A stretch of 64,000 nt of DNA. Source: Rikenellaceae bacterium. GTDB lineage: Bacteria > Bacteroidota > Bacteroidia > Bacteroidales > Rikenellaceae. Each line of letters begins with the position of its first letter. The first letter of the stretch is position 1. The position numbers were made by a program, and so were the translations under genes. The stretch spans positions 16,156-80,155 of the forward strand of contig SUZD01000006.1 of the NCBI GenBank assembly GCA_015060105.1, written 5' to 3'. Shown here piece by piece: positions 32,435-42,238 of the stretch. The notes beneath the pieces were generated by a model, which was not told the origin of the DNA, did no database searches, and saw only the letters and a program-made list of their open reading frames with translations.

Positions 32435-33886
32435 CTATTTCAACTCTTTGAGCACTTCGATAAGCAGTTTCCAGAACTTATCGACGGTGGCAATTTCCAA
32501 TCGCTCGTCGGGCGAGTGAACACCGCGCAGGGTGGGGCCGAAAGAGACCATATCCAAACCTGCATATTTTTCGAGGAATAGACCACACTCCAAACCTGCG
32601 TGAATGGCTCGTACGATGGGCTCCGTGGCGAACAATCGTCGATAGGCGTCGGCGGTAATCTGCAACACGCGCGAATCGGTGTTGGGCGTCCAACCCGGGT
32701 AGCCGTCGGAGTGGCTTACAGATGCTCCAGCCAGCTCAAAGACGCTCTCAACAGCCTCTGCCACAGCCTCTTTGGCACTATCAACTGACGAGCGTTGCGA
32801 GGTGGTTACGATAATTGCGCCCTCCTTCATCTTGACCGAAGCGAGATTGGTCGAGGTCTCGACAAGCCCTTTGAGCGAGGCACTCATCGCTTGTACACCA
32901 TTGGGAACGCCGACAATAGCCGACAACAATCGGTGGGTGGTGTCAGCATCAATTACGGGGCTTGGCGCGCACTCTTGTAGTGTCATCTCCAAACCGCTGT
33001 CGGTAATGGCATACTCGGCGCGAACATCGGTCGAGAATTTATTGAATAGCACTGCAAAAGCGTCGTATTGGTCGGCGGGGAGTGCTACCATTGCCCAAGC
33101 CTCGCGCGGAATGGCATTGCGCAGATTGCCACCGTCAAACTCCGCAACTCGCAGTCCCATAGTGCGTTCTGCCGTCCATAGCAGGCGGGCAAGGATACGA
33201 TTGCTGTTGCCCAAGCCGTCGTTTATGTTGTCGCCGCTGTGTCCGCCTTTCAGGCCGCGTACATCAACTCGCGCAAAGCGGTAACCTTCGGGTGCAGGTT
33301 CTGTTGTGTAGGCAAAGCGTGCAACGGTATCGACACCACCGGCGCAACCGATAAAGAGCTCGCCCTCGTCCTCCGAGTCGAGATTTATGAGTACACTGCC
33401 CGTAATCATACCTTCGCCCAACTCGAATGCGCCCGTAAGTCCTGTCTCCTCATCGACCGTAAACAGCGCCTCCAAAGGTCCGTGCTCGACCGTTGGGTCG
33501 ATAAGCACCGCCAACGCAGCTGCCATTCCGATACCGCAATCGGCACCCAAAGTGGTACCCTCGGCACATACCCAACCATCTCGAATACAACTCTTTATGG
33601 GGTCGTGCATAAAGTCGTGTTCGACGTCGGAGTTCTTCTCGCAAACCATATCCATATGCGATTGCAGAATGACGGTCGGAGCGCTCTCCATACCCTTTGT
33701 CGCGGGTTTCAGGATTGTGATGTTACCCGCCTCGTCGGTGCGGAAGTCGAGCGAGTGGTGGCGTGCAAAATCAATCAGCCAGGCACCAATCTGCTCTTCG
33801 TGTTTCGAGGGTCGTGGAATGGTTGTAATGTCGTCGAAAATCTCCCAAATAAGCGAGGGAGTAAGTGCGCGAATATCTTTGTTCAT
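32435..33886 (-). CDS. pepD: Aminoacyl-histidine dipeptidase (cytosolic non-specific dipeptidase)
   Basis: A 483-residue M20-family metallodipeptidase. Zinc-site motifs are LQSHMDMV (His), LGADCGIGMA (Asp), VDEETG (catalytic and ligand Glu), NLDSEDEGE (Asp) and IHAGLECG (C-terminal His). A lid/dimerisation domain containing RGLKGGHSGDNI lies in the middle. It hydrolyses Xaa-His and other dipeptides in the cytoplasm. It is followed without a gap by the ArsB-like gene. Confidence 0.94.
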   Translation of the reverse strand: MNKDIRALTPSLIWEIFDDITTIPRPSKHEEQIGAWLIDFARHHSLDFRTDEAGNITILKPATKGMESAPTVILQSHMDMVCEKNSDVEHDFMHDPIKSCIRDGWVCAEGTTLGADCGIGMAAALAVLIDPTVEHGPLEALFTVDEETGLTGAFELGEGMITGSVLINLDSEDEGELFIGCAGGVDTVARFAYTTEPAPEGYRFARVDVRGLKGGHSGDNINDGLGNSNRILARLLWTAERTMGLRVAEFDGGNLRNAIPREAWAMVALPADQYDAFAVLFNKFSTDVRAEYAITDSGLEMTLQECAPSPVIDADTTHRLLSAIVGVPNGVQAMSASLKGLVETSTNLASVKMKEGAIIVTTSQRSSVDSAKEAVAEAVESVFELAGASVSHSDGYPGWTPNTDSRVLQITADAYRRLFATEPIVRAIHAGLECGLFLEKYAGLDMVSFGPTLRGVHSPDERLEIATVDKFWKLLIEVLKELK

Positions 33887-33957
33887 AGCGTTAATGTTGT
33901 CCTTAATTTCTGTTTTAGGCTTGTAAATATACTAAAAATTTGTTTACTTTGTACTTG

Positions 33958-34440
33958 ATGACAACTTTTAGGATAGGACATGGATACGATGTGCACCGTC
34001 TTGCCGAGGGTTTGACGTTGCGCTTGGGGGGTGTGACAATCCCCTACGAGAAGGGTTGTGTGGCTCACTCCGACGGCGATGCAGTGCTTCACGCGCTGTG
34101 TGATGCGATGCTTGGAGCAGCGGCTCTGGGCGACATCGGACTGCACTTTCCCGACACTGCGGGCGAGTTCAAAGGTATGGACTCGCGTATCTTGTTGCGC
34201 CGTACCGCCGAGATTATCGCCTCGGCAGGGTGGCGTGTTGCCAATCTCGATTGTACAATCATTCTCCAAGCACCCAAAGTGCGCCCCTATATCGACTTGA
34301 TGCGCCGCGAGATAGCCGATTGTCTTGGCCTCGATATGGGCGCCGTTTCGGTCAAAGCAACAACCACCGAACGACTCGGTTTCACGGGTCGTGGCGAGGG
34401 CGTTGCAGCCGAGGCCGTCGTGCTGCTCGAAAAGGAGTAA
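33958..34440 (+). CDS. ispF: 2-C-methyl-D-erythritol 2,4-cyclodiphosphate synthase
   Basis: A 160-residue MEP-pathway enzyme. The zinc ligands are in GYDVH (D11, H13) and the His of [14 protein letters not shown]. The FPDT and [14 protein letters not shown] motifs complete the site. The ATG at 33958 gives the normal N-terminus [10 protein letters not shown]. It is divergent from pepD with about 70 bp between. TTACTTTG just before the start resembles a -7 box one base out of register. Confidence 0.95.
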   Translation: MTTFRIGHGYDVHRLAEGLTLRLGGVTIPYEKGCVAHSDGDAVLHALCDAMLGAAALGDIGLHFPDTAGEFKGMDSRILLRRTAEIIASAGWRVANLDCTIILQAPKVRPYIDLMRREIADCLGLDMGAVSVKATTTERLGFTGRGEGVAAEAVVLLEKE

Positions 34441-34644
34441 AAACGTCCCTTTTTTCTGTTTTTTTTGTTGTTCCGACATTTTTTTACTTTGAGAAATTTT
34501 AAACAAAAAAGTTCTCGAAGCGGATATGTTGTTTGGCGGAATAGATGGCTGTGTAAATCAATAGATTAGCGTTTGGCACATTTCATAGGGCATTTGTTTC
34601 AATTTTATCAAAAAACAATTTTTCTGGTTATAGTTTATAGTTTG

Positions 34645-34676
34645 TTTGGTTTTCTTGTATAAAATTTTTAGTTTTG
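34645..34676 (+). promoter_or_regulatory. Promoter of the SusCD/S8 protease locus (TTTG-N20-TAGTTTTG)
   Basis: TTTG (34645-34648) and TAGTTTTG (34669-34676) are exactly 20 bp apart. The susC ATG is 28 bp downstream. It is the only convincing promoter before the 15-kb gene set. The remaining 200 bp after ispF are A/T-rich with no recognisable operator, riboswitch or small gene. Confidence 0.8.
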
Positions 34677-34704
34677 CGGGCGATATATTAACCAGAATGC
34701 GCTT

Positions 34705-37647
34705 ATGCTCAAAAAAACTAAAAAAGCAATACTGTTGGCACTGATGTTCATCGTGCCCTGCGTTGCCTTCGCACAAGAGAGGGTAACTGTCAGTGGTATA
34801 GTGACTTCGGCCGAAGATAATCAACCGCTTATCGGTGTTACGGTGGTGACCGAAGCACTCAGCGGAATGAGTACGGGACTCGATGGTTCATACTCAGTAC
34901 AAGCTCCGGCCGGAACAAAACTGACGTTCCAATATATCGGTTTCAAAACCGTAGAATATCTGGTCCCCACAGGTCAGAGCAAGGTAACCTATAATTTGGC
35001 GATGCAGACGGAGGCCGAATTGGTTGATGATGTGGTCGTGATTGCCTATGGTGTCCGCAAGAAAGGCACCGTAGCGGGCTCGGTTGCAACCGTCAATACC
35101 GCCAAGATTGAGGATACTCCGACAGCCGCATTTGACCAAGCGTTGCAGGGTCAGGTTGCGGGTCTTTCGGTTATGTCGAACACAGGTGAGCCCAGTGCCT
35201 CGGCCGAGATGACCATTCGTGGTGTGAACTCGATTAACTCGGGCGTTGCACCGCTTTATATCTTGGACGGTGTGCCTATTTCGGCAAGCGATTTCAATAC
35301 CATCAACCCTTCGGATATCGCAACTCTTAACGTGTTGAAGGACGCTGCATCGACTTCGATTTATGGTGCGCGTGCTGCGAACGGTGTGATTGTGATTACC
35401 ACCAAGAAGGGTCGTATTGCGGACCGCCCCAAAATCCAATTCCAAACACAAGTCGGTTTTTCGCAGGCTAACCGCGAAAAGTGGGATTTGATGAATACCG
35501 CCGAGCGTATCCAATACGAGAAAGAGATTGGTATGACCGAGGGTCAAAACTACGACGTTCTGTCGCAGACCGATGTGAACTGGATGGACGTAGTGTTCAA
35601 TCCTCGCGCGTTGTTGCAAAGTTATGAGTTGGCGGTGTCGGGTGCCGACGAGAAGACCAACTACTATCTGTCGGGAGGCTACTACAATCAGGACGGTACT
35701 GCCGAGGGCTCGATGTTCGAGCGTTACTCGTTGCGTGCCAACCTTGAACGCCAAGCTGCAAGCTGGCTCAAAATCGGTAGCAACACGATGTTGAACTTCC
35801 AAAATATCCAACAAGCCGATGAGGGCTCTTACAACCTCGTAACTCCCATTTCGGCTGCACGTTTTATGTTGCCTTATTGGAATCCCTATCGTGAGGACGG
35901 CTCGATGGCGTCAATCAACGACGGCTCGTGGAAGGGTAACGGACAAAACCCGTTGGAGTGGCTCAAAAACAACCCGTTGAGTTTCAAGAAGTATAAACTT
36001 ATCGAGACTATCTTCGCCGAGGCGACACCTATCAAGGGCTTGACACTTCGCTCACAATTCGGTGCCGATTATTCGCACACGACAGGTTTTGCTCAATCGT
36101 TCCCCAGCTACTACCCCAATCAGGGACAAGGCTCGGCATCGCGTAGTTCGACTGATAACTACACGCTGACGATGACCAACACCATCAACTATGCGTTTGA
36201 CATCGAAAAAGACCACTCGTTCAACTTCCTTTTGGGTCACGAGGGCGTGAATTATCACTACGAGGCATTTGATGTTTCGACTGCGGGACAGAATAACGAC
36301 GCGCTGACCAACATATCGACCGGTACTCGTGCTACAAGTTGGGGCGATACCGTTGATTCGGACTATGGCTTCTTGTCGTTCTTTGCTCGTGGTGAGTATA
36401 ACTACAAAAACCGCTATTTCGCCGAGGCTGCTGTGCGTGCCGACGCTTCGTCGCGTTTCGGTAAATCGAATCGCTGGGGTTGCTTCTGGTCGCTCGGTTT
36501 TATGTGGAATATGCGTAACGAGGAGTTTATGTCGAACGCTTCGCGCTGGCTGACCAACGCTCAAATTCAACTTTCGACAGGTACCTCGGGTAACTCGAGT
36601 ATCCCCAACTACGAGCACCTTGCGCTTGTAGGTGGCGGTCTTGACTATGTGGGTGATGCAGGTATCGGCTTGCTCCAACCCGGTAACGAAAATCTCGGTT
36701 GGGAGAAGCCTTGGACAAGCAACCTCGGTTTGCACTTCGGTTTCTGGAATCGCCTGAATGTCGATTTGGAGATGTACTACAAACGCACAAGCGATATGTT
36801 GATGGAGGTGCCTCAGCCTTACTCGACTTCGGGATTCGGATACTATTGGGATAACGTAGGTGTTATGACCAACAAAGGTATCGAGTTGAATGTGTCGGGT
36901 ACTCTGCTGGCAGTCAAAGATTTCTCTTGGACCGTTAATGCCAACTTCTCGTATAACCACAACGAAATCGTTGAGTTGTACAATGGCGTTCAGGAGTATG
37001 AGTCGTCGGGTGCCTATACCAAATATGTGGTGGGTCACTCGGTTGGCGAGTTCTATATCAACCGCTACGCAGGTGTAAACCCCGCAAATGGTGATGCACT
37101 GTGGTATGACAAGAATGGCAATATTACCACCGAATTGCGTGACGAGGACAAAGTTCTTATCGGTAAGAGTTGCATTGCTCCTTGGCAAGGTGGTTTCGGA
37201 ACACAACTGTCGTGGAAGGGTCTTTCGTTGAGCGCACAATTTACTTGGGTTGCTGACCGTTGGATGTTGAACAACGACCGCTACTTCGATGAGTCGAACG
37301 GCCGTTTTGCATCGTACAACCAAAGTCGTCGTATGCTTGACCGTTGGAAAGAGCCCGGAGATATTACCGATATCCCCCGTCACGGCGTCTATACCGAGTT
37401 TGACAGCCGCTTGTTGGAGGACGCTTCGTTCCTTCGCTTGAAGAACTTGATGCTTAGCTACTCGCTGCCCAGCAACCTGCTCAAAAAGAGCAAGGTGTTC
37501 AGCGGTATCCGCGTCTATGCACAAGGTCAAAACCTCTTTACGTTTACCAAATTCTCGGGTCTTGATCCGGAGGGAACGGCAAACATCTACGCAGCCCAAT
37601 ATCCTATGGCTCGTCAATTTACCTTTGGACTTGATTTAACCTTCTAA
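34705..37647 (+). CDS. SusC/RagA-family TonB-dependent outer-membrane transporter
   Basis: 980 residues. A signal peptide ending VAFAQ is followed by a CarboxypepD-regulatory-like domain (about 27-110, VSGIVTSAEDNQPLIGVTV...TLTFQYIGFKTVEY). Next come the TonB-box-like DDVVVIAYG near 115 and a plug with LQGQVAGLSVMSN, MTIRGVNSIN, PLYILDGVPI and NVLKDAASTSIYGARAANGV. A 22-strand barrel follows and ends in FGLDLTF. There is no N-terminal STN domain, so no direct sigma/anti-sigma signalling is expected. With SusD it forms the import complex of the locus. Confidence 0.95.
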   Translation: MLKKTKKAILLALMFIVPCVAFAQERVTVSGIVTSAEDNQPLIGVTVVTEALSGMSTGLDGSYSVQAPAGTKLTFQYIGFKTVEYLVPTGQSKVTYNLAMQTEAELVDDVVVIAYGVRKKGTVAGSVATVNTAKIEDTPTAAFDQALQGQVAGLSVMSNTGEPSASAEMTIRGVNSINSGVAPLYILDGVPISASDFNTINPSDIATLNVLKDAASTSIYGARAANGVIVITTKKGRIADRPKIQFQTQVGFSQANREKWDLMNTAERIQYEKEIGMTEGQNYDVLSQTDVNWMDVVFNPRALLQSYELAVSGADEKTNYYLSGGYYNQDGTAEGSMFERYSLRANLERQAASWLKIGSNTMLNFQNIQQADEGSYNLVTPISAARFMLPYWNPYREDGSMASINDGSWKGNGQNPLEWLKNNPLSFKKYKLIETIFAEATPIKGLTLRSQFGADYSHTTGFAQSFPSYYPNQGQGSASRSSTDNYTLTMTNTINYAFDIEKDHSFNFLLGHEGVNYHYEAFDVSTAGQNNDALTNISTGTRATSWGDTVDSDYGFLSFFARGEYNYKNRYFAEAAVRADASSRFGKSNRWGCFWSLGFMWNMRNEEFMSNASRWLTNAQIQLSTGTSGNSSIPNYEHLALVGGGLDYVGDAGIGLLQPGNENLGWEKPWTSNLGLHFGFWNRLNVDLEMYYKRTSDMLMEVPQPYSTSGFGYYWDNVGVMTNKGIELNVSGTLLAVKDFSWTVNANFSYNHNEIVELYNGVQEYESSGAYTKYVVGHSVGEFYINRYAGVNPANGDALWYDKNGNITTELRDEDKVLIGKSCIAPWQGGFGTQLSWKGLSLSAQFTWVADRWMLNNDRYFDESNGRFASYNQSRRMLDRWKEPGDITDIPRHGVYTEFDSRLLEDASFLRLKNLMLSYSLPSNLLKKSKVFSGIRVYAQGQNLFTFTKFSGLDPEGTANIYAAQYPMARQFTFGLDLTF

Positions 37648-37662
37648 CAGCGACCGAAAAGT

Positions 37663-39192
37663 ATGTTAAAGAATATCAAAATATTTGCAGTCCTGCTGAC
37701 TGCCTTTGTTGCGACATCGTGCTTGGATAAAGAGCCCGGTGCGGCAATCCGTACCGAGAAGGCTATCCAAACCTTCAACGATGCAGAGCAACATATTACA
37801 GGTATCTATGCACAACTCAAAAGCAGTGCGTTGTATAGCGGTTATCTGACCCTGTTGCCCGATATCCAATGTGACTTGGTGTATGCGGTTGATGGCTACT
37901 CCAACAACATGGGCTCATTCTGGTTGTGGGATTTCCGTTCGACAACTTCGGAGATTGGCGCAGTGTATGGAACACTTTACAGCGTTATCAACGAGTGTAA
38001 CTTCTTCCTCGAAAATATTGATGCCGTTATTGCAAAGGAGACTATTGACGACAATGTTGAGGCCCTTAATATATATAAAGGTGAGTGCTATATCATTCGT
38101 GCGTTGATGTACTCGGAGTTGATTAAGTGCTTCTGCGAGGCTTATGACCCTGCAACGGCACAAAACACACTCGGTGTGGTTATCAATAAGAGTTTCTCGA
38201 ACCCCGGTATTGCCAAACGTGACAACCTCTATAACTCGTATCAAGCCGTTATCGAGGACTTGGATAAGGCTATCGAGTTGATGGACGGCGAGTACGACAA
38301 TTACAGCAGTTACTATATGACCGAGGCTGTTGCTCACGCATTGCGTGCCCGTGTTGCTCTCTATATGCAGGATTGGGACGCTGCCATTGAGTATTCGAGC
38401 AAGGTTATCGACCACCCCAACAAAGTTTTCTCGTTGTCGAGCGCAAGCACAATCTACACCAATGGCCAAAGTTTCTTCCAATATATGTGGTCGAATGACT
38501 TGGCTACCGAGATTATCTGGGAGATTGGCTTTACTCCGACCTCGATGGGTGGCGCTCTTGGTTCGAGCTTCTTGGGCTTCACACAAGACTACTACTATTA
38601 CTATCCCGACTATGTCCCTGCACAATGGGTATTGGACCTCTACCAATCGTCGGATTTGCGCTATGACGCATATTTCGCAACCCTCCAAACAGGACATACT
38701 CACCAACTCACTTGGCCGTTGCTTATCAAATACTACGGTAACGAGCAGTTTATGAATAGCTATAACATCTACCATGTTAATATGCCGAAACCCTTCCGTT
38801 TGGCAGAGCAATATTTGATTCGCGCCGAGGCTTATTGCCGTAAGGCTGTGCCCGACTTTGGTAGCGCATCGAAAGACTTGACTAAACTTCGTCAGGCTCG
38901 TTTCGCAAATGGCGGTGGTACAATCTCGGTTAGCAAAGCGAACTATCTGAAAACCATCTCCGAAGAGCGTGTTCGTGAGCTCTATATGGAGGGTTTCCGT
39001 CTGCAAGACCTCAAACGTTGGGGTACAATGTTGGACGGTGGCGGCTTCGAGCGTAAACCACAAAGCAACACTCTGGCAGAGGGTAGCAAGATGAAGATTT
39101 CGGCAGACAATGTACGCTTCGTATGGCCTATCCCGAATCACGAGATTCAGGCTCCCGGCTCGCAAGTATTGCCCAATAAGAGTAACAATTAG
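37663..39192 (+). CDS. SusD/RagB-family nutrient-binding lipoprotein
   Basis: 509 residues. The lipobox ATSC gives lipid Cys20, followed by LDKEP, an acidic tract consistent with surface export. Helical TPR-like units (GIYAQLKSS, CYIIRALMYSELIKCFCEAY, HALRARVALYMQDWDAAIEY) and the C-terminal SusD signature (YLIRAEAYCRK, ERVRELYMEGFRLQDLKRWG, PIPNHEIQ) are present. It forms the lid of the SusC channel and binds the cargo. It follows susC by 15 bp. Confidence 0.95.
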   Translation: MLKNIKIFAVLLTAFVATSCLDKEPGAAIRTEKAIQTFNDAEQHITGIYAQLKSSALYSGYLTLLPDIQCDLVYAVDGYSNNMGSFWLWDFRSTTSEIGAVYGTLYSVINECNFFLENIDAVIAKETIDDNVEALNIYKGECYIIRALMYSELIKCFCEAYDPATAQNTLGVVINKSFSNPGIAKRDNLYNSYQAVIEDLDKAIELMDGEYDNYSSYYMTEAVAHALRARVALYMQDWDAAIEYSSKVIDHPNKVFSLSSASTIYTNGQSFFQYMWSNDLATEIIWEIGFTPTSMGGALGSSFLGFTQDYYYYYPDYVPAQWVLDLYQSSDLRYDAYFATLQTGHTHQLTWPLLIKYYGNEQFMNSYNIYHVNMPKPFRLAEQYLIRAEAYCRKAVPDFGSASKDLTKLRQARFANGGGTISVSKANYLKTISEERVRELYMEGFRLQDLKRWGTMLDGGGFERKPQSNTLAEGSKMKISADNVRFVWPIPNHEIQAPGSQVLPNKSNN

Positions 39193-39212
39193 TAAACCTT
39201 TCGGATAAGATA

Positions 39213-40121
39213 ATGAAACGTATTTATATCATATTGTCGGCCGCGTTGGTGGCTCTGACATTGAGCTCGTGCCACGAGGAGTACACCACATACGAAGGCC
39301 CCGAGTATGTGATGTTTGCCGATACGCTATCGATCAGCGTTATTGAGCAACAAAACGAGGAGTTTGCAGTTAAGGTGGCAACAACCGTTACTTGTGACTA
39401 TGACCGTGTTTTCGGTGTCGAGATTGTAGATGCCGGTAGCAACGCAGTTGAAGGTAAACACTTCTCGCTCGTGTCGAATGTTGTTACAATCCCTGCGGGT
39501 AAGAGTGTCGCAGATGTGAAGTTGCGTGGTTACTACGATAATATTCTGGATACCGACTCGCTTGGCGTTGTGTTGCGCCTGATTGCCCCCGAGGGTGTGA
39601 AATGGGACCTCTATCCCGAGTACACCGAGCATAAAGCAACCTTCTATAAGGTTTGCCCGTGGGATATCAATAACTTCTCGGGCTGGGCTGTGCTCTCGTC
39701 GATGTTGATTTATAACTTCCCGGGCGAGAATACCGCATTCCAAAAACTTGTGAAGGTGGACAAACACCCCACACTTCTTAACCATGTTATTATCCGTAAC
39801 GCATTCTACGATGGCTACGATATTACTATCGGTTACGACCCGTCGGACCCCAAAGAGTTGAAAGTAACTATGGACGAGGGTCAAATCGTAAGTGACGAGG
39901 GCTCGGTGTTCGGACAATTCCACGGTGACGACAAAATTTTGGTACGCGAGAGTCCCTATAACGACTCGTATTTCAACACTTGCCAAAAGTTCGCAGTGCT
40001 GTGGACCTACATCTATGTCGAGGATATCGGCCAAGCAGTAGGCGCAGTGGGCGATTTCTATAATGTCCTCGAATTTGTGAGCGAGGCTGAGGCCGAGCGT
40101 ATTCAACGCGAGGGCTTGTAG
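39213..40121 (+). CDS. Surface lipoprotein, DUF4843/DUF4984-like
   Basis: 302 residues with lipobox LSSC (Cys20) and HEEYTTYEGPEYVMFADT directly after it. This start is typical of the accessory lipoproteins that follow SusD in many Bacteroidetes loci (DUF4843/DUF4984 group; I cannot separate these two). A Calx-beta/immunoglobulin-like strand pattern (VFGVEIVDAGS, HFSLVSNVVTIPAGKS) comes first, then an independent C-terminal half. It is likely an accessory cargo-binding protein on the cell surface. Confidence 0.75.
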   Translation: MKRIYIILSAALVALTLSSCHEEYTTYEGPEYVMFADTLSISVIEQQNEEFAVKVATTVTCDYDRVFGVEIVDAGSNAVEGKHFSLVSNVVTIPAGKSVADVKLRGYYDNILDTDSLGVVLRLIAPEGVKWDLYPEYTEHKATFYKVCPWDINNFSGWAVLSSMLIYNFPGENTAFQKLVKVDKHPTLLNHVIIRNAFYDGYDITIGYDPSDPKELKVTMDEGQIVSDEGSVFGQFHGDDKILVRESPYNDSYFNTCQKFAVLWTYIYVEDIGQAVGAVGDFYNVLEFVSEAEAERIQREGL

Positions 40122-40176
40122 GCTGATGATAGAAACCGAAACTGGGGAGAGTTTTGATTTTTAGAATAGAATGACG

Positions 40177-42207
40177 ATGAAAAAGAGTATTAAATATATG
40201 TTGAGCCTGTTGGCTCTTGCGCTTGTCGGTGTGTTTGCAGTGTCGTGTGACGATGCTCCTGAGGGTACAGGCGACGGTGGCCCCGTGACCTTCCCCGAGA
40301 AAGTCACAGCCGAGGTTGTGCCCGGAGATGATTTCACACTGACCTTTAATGCCCCTGTGCGTTGGGAGGTGTCGGTACCTGCCGAGAGCGCAGCCGTTTT
40401 CCGTATCGTTGATGGCGCCAATACCGCTCTTTCACTCCGCGGCTCTGCTGGCGAGCAAACGGTGACTATTCGTGTGTCGAACCTTGTGGATTTTGCACAA
40501 AGTTATTCGTGCAATGTGTCGCTCACTATGAATGGCAAAACCGAGGTTATTGCCGAATTGACTCTTGGCTCTGCCGAGCGTAAAGCCGCTGTCTATGTTG
40601 CCAAGTACAACGAAACAGACAACTACTTTGCAATGGACTCTACCGCTTTTGCATACGAGGAGGAGCCTGCAACATCTGCCCAAATGCGCTGGACAAGCAG
40701 CAACCAATATATGCAACGCGTGTTGGTTAAGACCAATTTCAGTTGGTCGTTTGTGGGTGAGATTCCCGCTTGGTTGGAGCTTTCGACCACTTCGGGCGAG
40801 AAGGGTTCGACCGAGGTTGTTGTTCGTACCGTTGCCGAGGAGTTGCCTTTGGAGCCCACGACCGTTGAGTTCTCGTTGTGCGACTATCGTGATACCGAGA
40901 ACCCTGCCGAAGTGGAGAAATTCGCTATCAACTTCGAGGGTTGCAAAAATATGCAGAAGGTGGAGTTGAACTACCTGCTCCGCTACAACACCATTGGCGA
41001 CTACTACGATCCGTTGCACGCAATGGACTTCGTTGCAGCACCCGCCACAGGTACAATCATCGCACCTCGTGGTGTTCAGTTCTATACCTTTGTGCGTCGT
41101 GACGGCAAACTCTATCACGACCGTTATAAAGCGTGGATTACCTTTACAGTAGGTGACTATCCCGCCGAGGCCGAGAGCAAAGGTTTGCACTATCGCCCCA
41201 TCTCGATTACGGTTAATGCCAACCCGGAGTTGGTGGCTCGTGAGGCTATTTTTATGGCTCTTCCTGCGGAGGTCGCAGCAACTATTATCGACCCTGCAAA
41301 CCAACTCTATACCGATGAGAATCGTACCGAAATCGCTTATGACCTTCGTCAATATATCTTTGCCGAACTTGAACAGGAACCCTATGTTCCGCCCGGAGTG
41401 ATTGATGCAACAGATATTTCAACCATGCGTGGCTATGAAGCTGATTTTGAGGAGGTTGAGAATGCTGATTTCCTTACGGGCGATTGGGCTGCGGTTGAGC
41501 ACGCTTATCGTTTGACATATAAGCAGAGTACCTCGGGCGACTACTTAACCGTCAATGTTCCCTTTGCAAGTTATGCCTTCTTTGGCTACGATGGCGCATC
41601 GGCCAAATTCGAGGAAGGCGAGGAGTGCTGGTTGGAATTCACGCCCAAAGCCGACACCGTTAATATCTATCGCGTTGAGATGCGTGCCGGTAAACTTGTC
41701 GAAGACGAGGTTGTTGGTGGCGTACTCAATACGAAACCCGGCCCTAATGGCGAGAATGTAGGTTACCTCGCATTGTATGATGCCGAGGGCGCAGTTTATG
41801 CGGTTGTTCAATGTATCCTTGACCCCAGTTTTGTGGCACCTCCCGTGTTCGAGGTTGATCAATCTGCAGTTGCATTTATGGGCGAGGAGACTTTCGATGC
41901 AACCATCGATTTCCTCAAACCCACCGACCCCGATTATGATGCACAAGTTGCTGCATCGTATCCGGGTATTATTCAGGTTAAAGTCACTCACCGTAACGCT
42001 ATGGCATCGTATGTCGGAATGAAACTACCCGCATACTCGACTTGGCGTTCGACAGAGCCGTGGCTTAAAATTATTCAAAATGCCGGTATGCCCTGCGTAA
42101 GTATGATGGACTTGGTGGGCAACAGCGGACGAGGAGTAATCACCTTCTACGACGAGAATAGTCGTGCCGTATTGCGTATGGTTTGCGTATTCGGCTACAA
42201 TGGATAA
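40177..42207 (+). CDS. Large surface lipoprotein of unknown function
   Basis: 676 residues with lipobox AVSC (Cys24) followed by the acidic DDAPEGTGDGG. Predicted beta-rich modules include an N-terminal FTLTFNAPVRWEVSVPAES stretch and FSWSFVGEIPAWLELSTTSGEKG, which resembles a BACON-type repeat (PxWLxxS...G). The centre and C-terminus are not recognised. The start at 40177 is chosen over 40171 because MKKSIKYML begins a standard signal peptide. Its place after SusD suggests a target-binding role. Confidence 0.7.
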   Translation: MKKSIKYMLSLLALALVGVFAVSCDDAPEGTGDGGPVTFPEKVTAEVVPGDDFTLTFNAPVRWEVSVPAESAAVFRIVDGANTALSLRGSAGEQTVTIRVSNLVDFAQSYSCNVSLTMNGKTEVIAELTLGSAERKAAVYVAKYNETDNYFAMDSTAFAYEEEPATSAQMRWTSSNQYMQRVLVKTNFSWSFVGEIPAWLELSTTSGEKGSTEVVVRTVAEELPLEPTTVEFSLCDYRDTENPAEVEKFAINFEGCKNMQKVELNYLLRYNTIGDYYDPLHAMDFVAAPATGTIIAPRGVQFYTFVRRDGKLYHDRYKAWITFTVGDYPAEAESKGLHYRPISITVNANPELVAREAIFMALPAEVAATIIDPANQLYTDENRTEIAYDLRQYIFAELEQEPYVPPGVIDATDISTMRGYEADFEEVENADFLTGDWAAVEHAYRLTYKQSTSGDYLTVNVPFASYAFFGYDGASAKFEEGEECWLEFTPKADTVNIYRVEMRAGKLVEDEVVGGVLNTKPGPNGENVGYLALYDAEGAVYAVVQCILDPSFVAPPVFEVDQSAVAFMGEETFDATIDFLKPTDPDYDAQVAASYPGIIQVKVTHRNAMASYVGMKLPAYSTWRSTEPWLKIIQNAGMPCVSMMDLVGNSGRGVITFYDENSRAVLRMVCVFGYNG

Positions 42208-42238
42208 TTAGTTGAAGATAAATAGAATACAATACACA

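Noticed and set aside
34441..34704. Riboswitch or attenuator before the SusCD locus
   Set aside because: I looked for paired stems and a terminator/antiterminator between ispF and susC and found only A/T-rich sequence plus the promoter.
36052..37617. 521-codon minus-strand open frame
   Set aside because: Antisense of the SusC barrel, with composition typical of a shadow frame.
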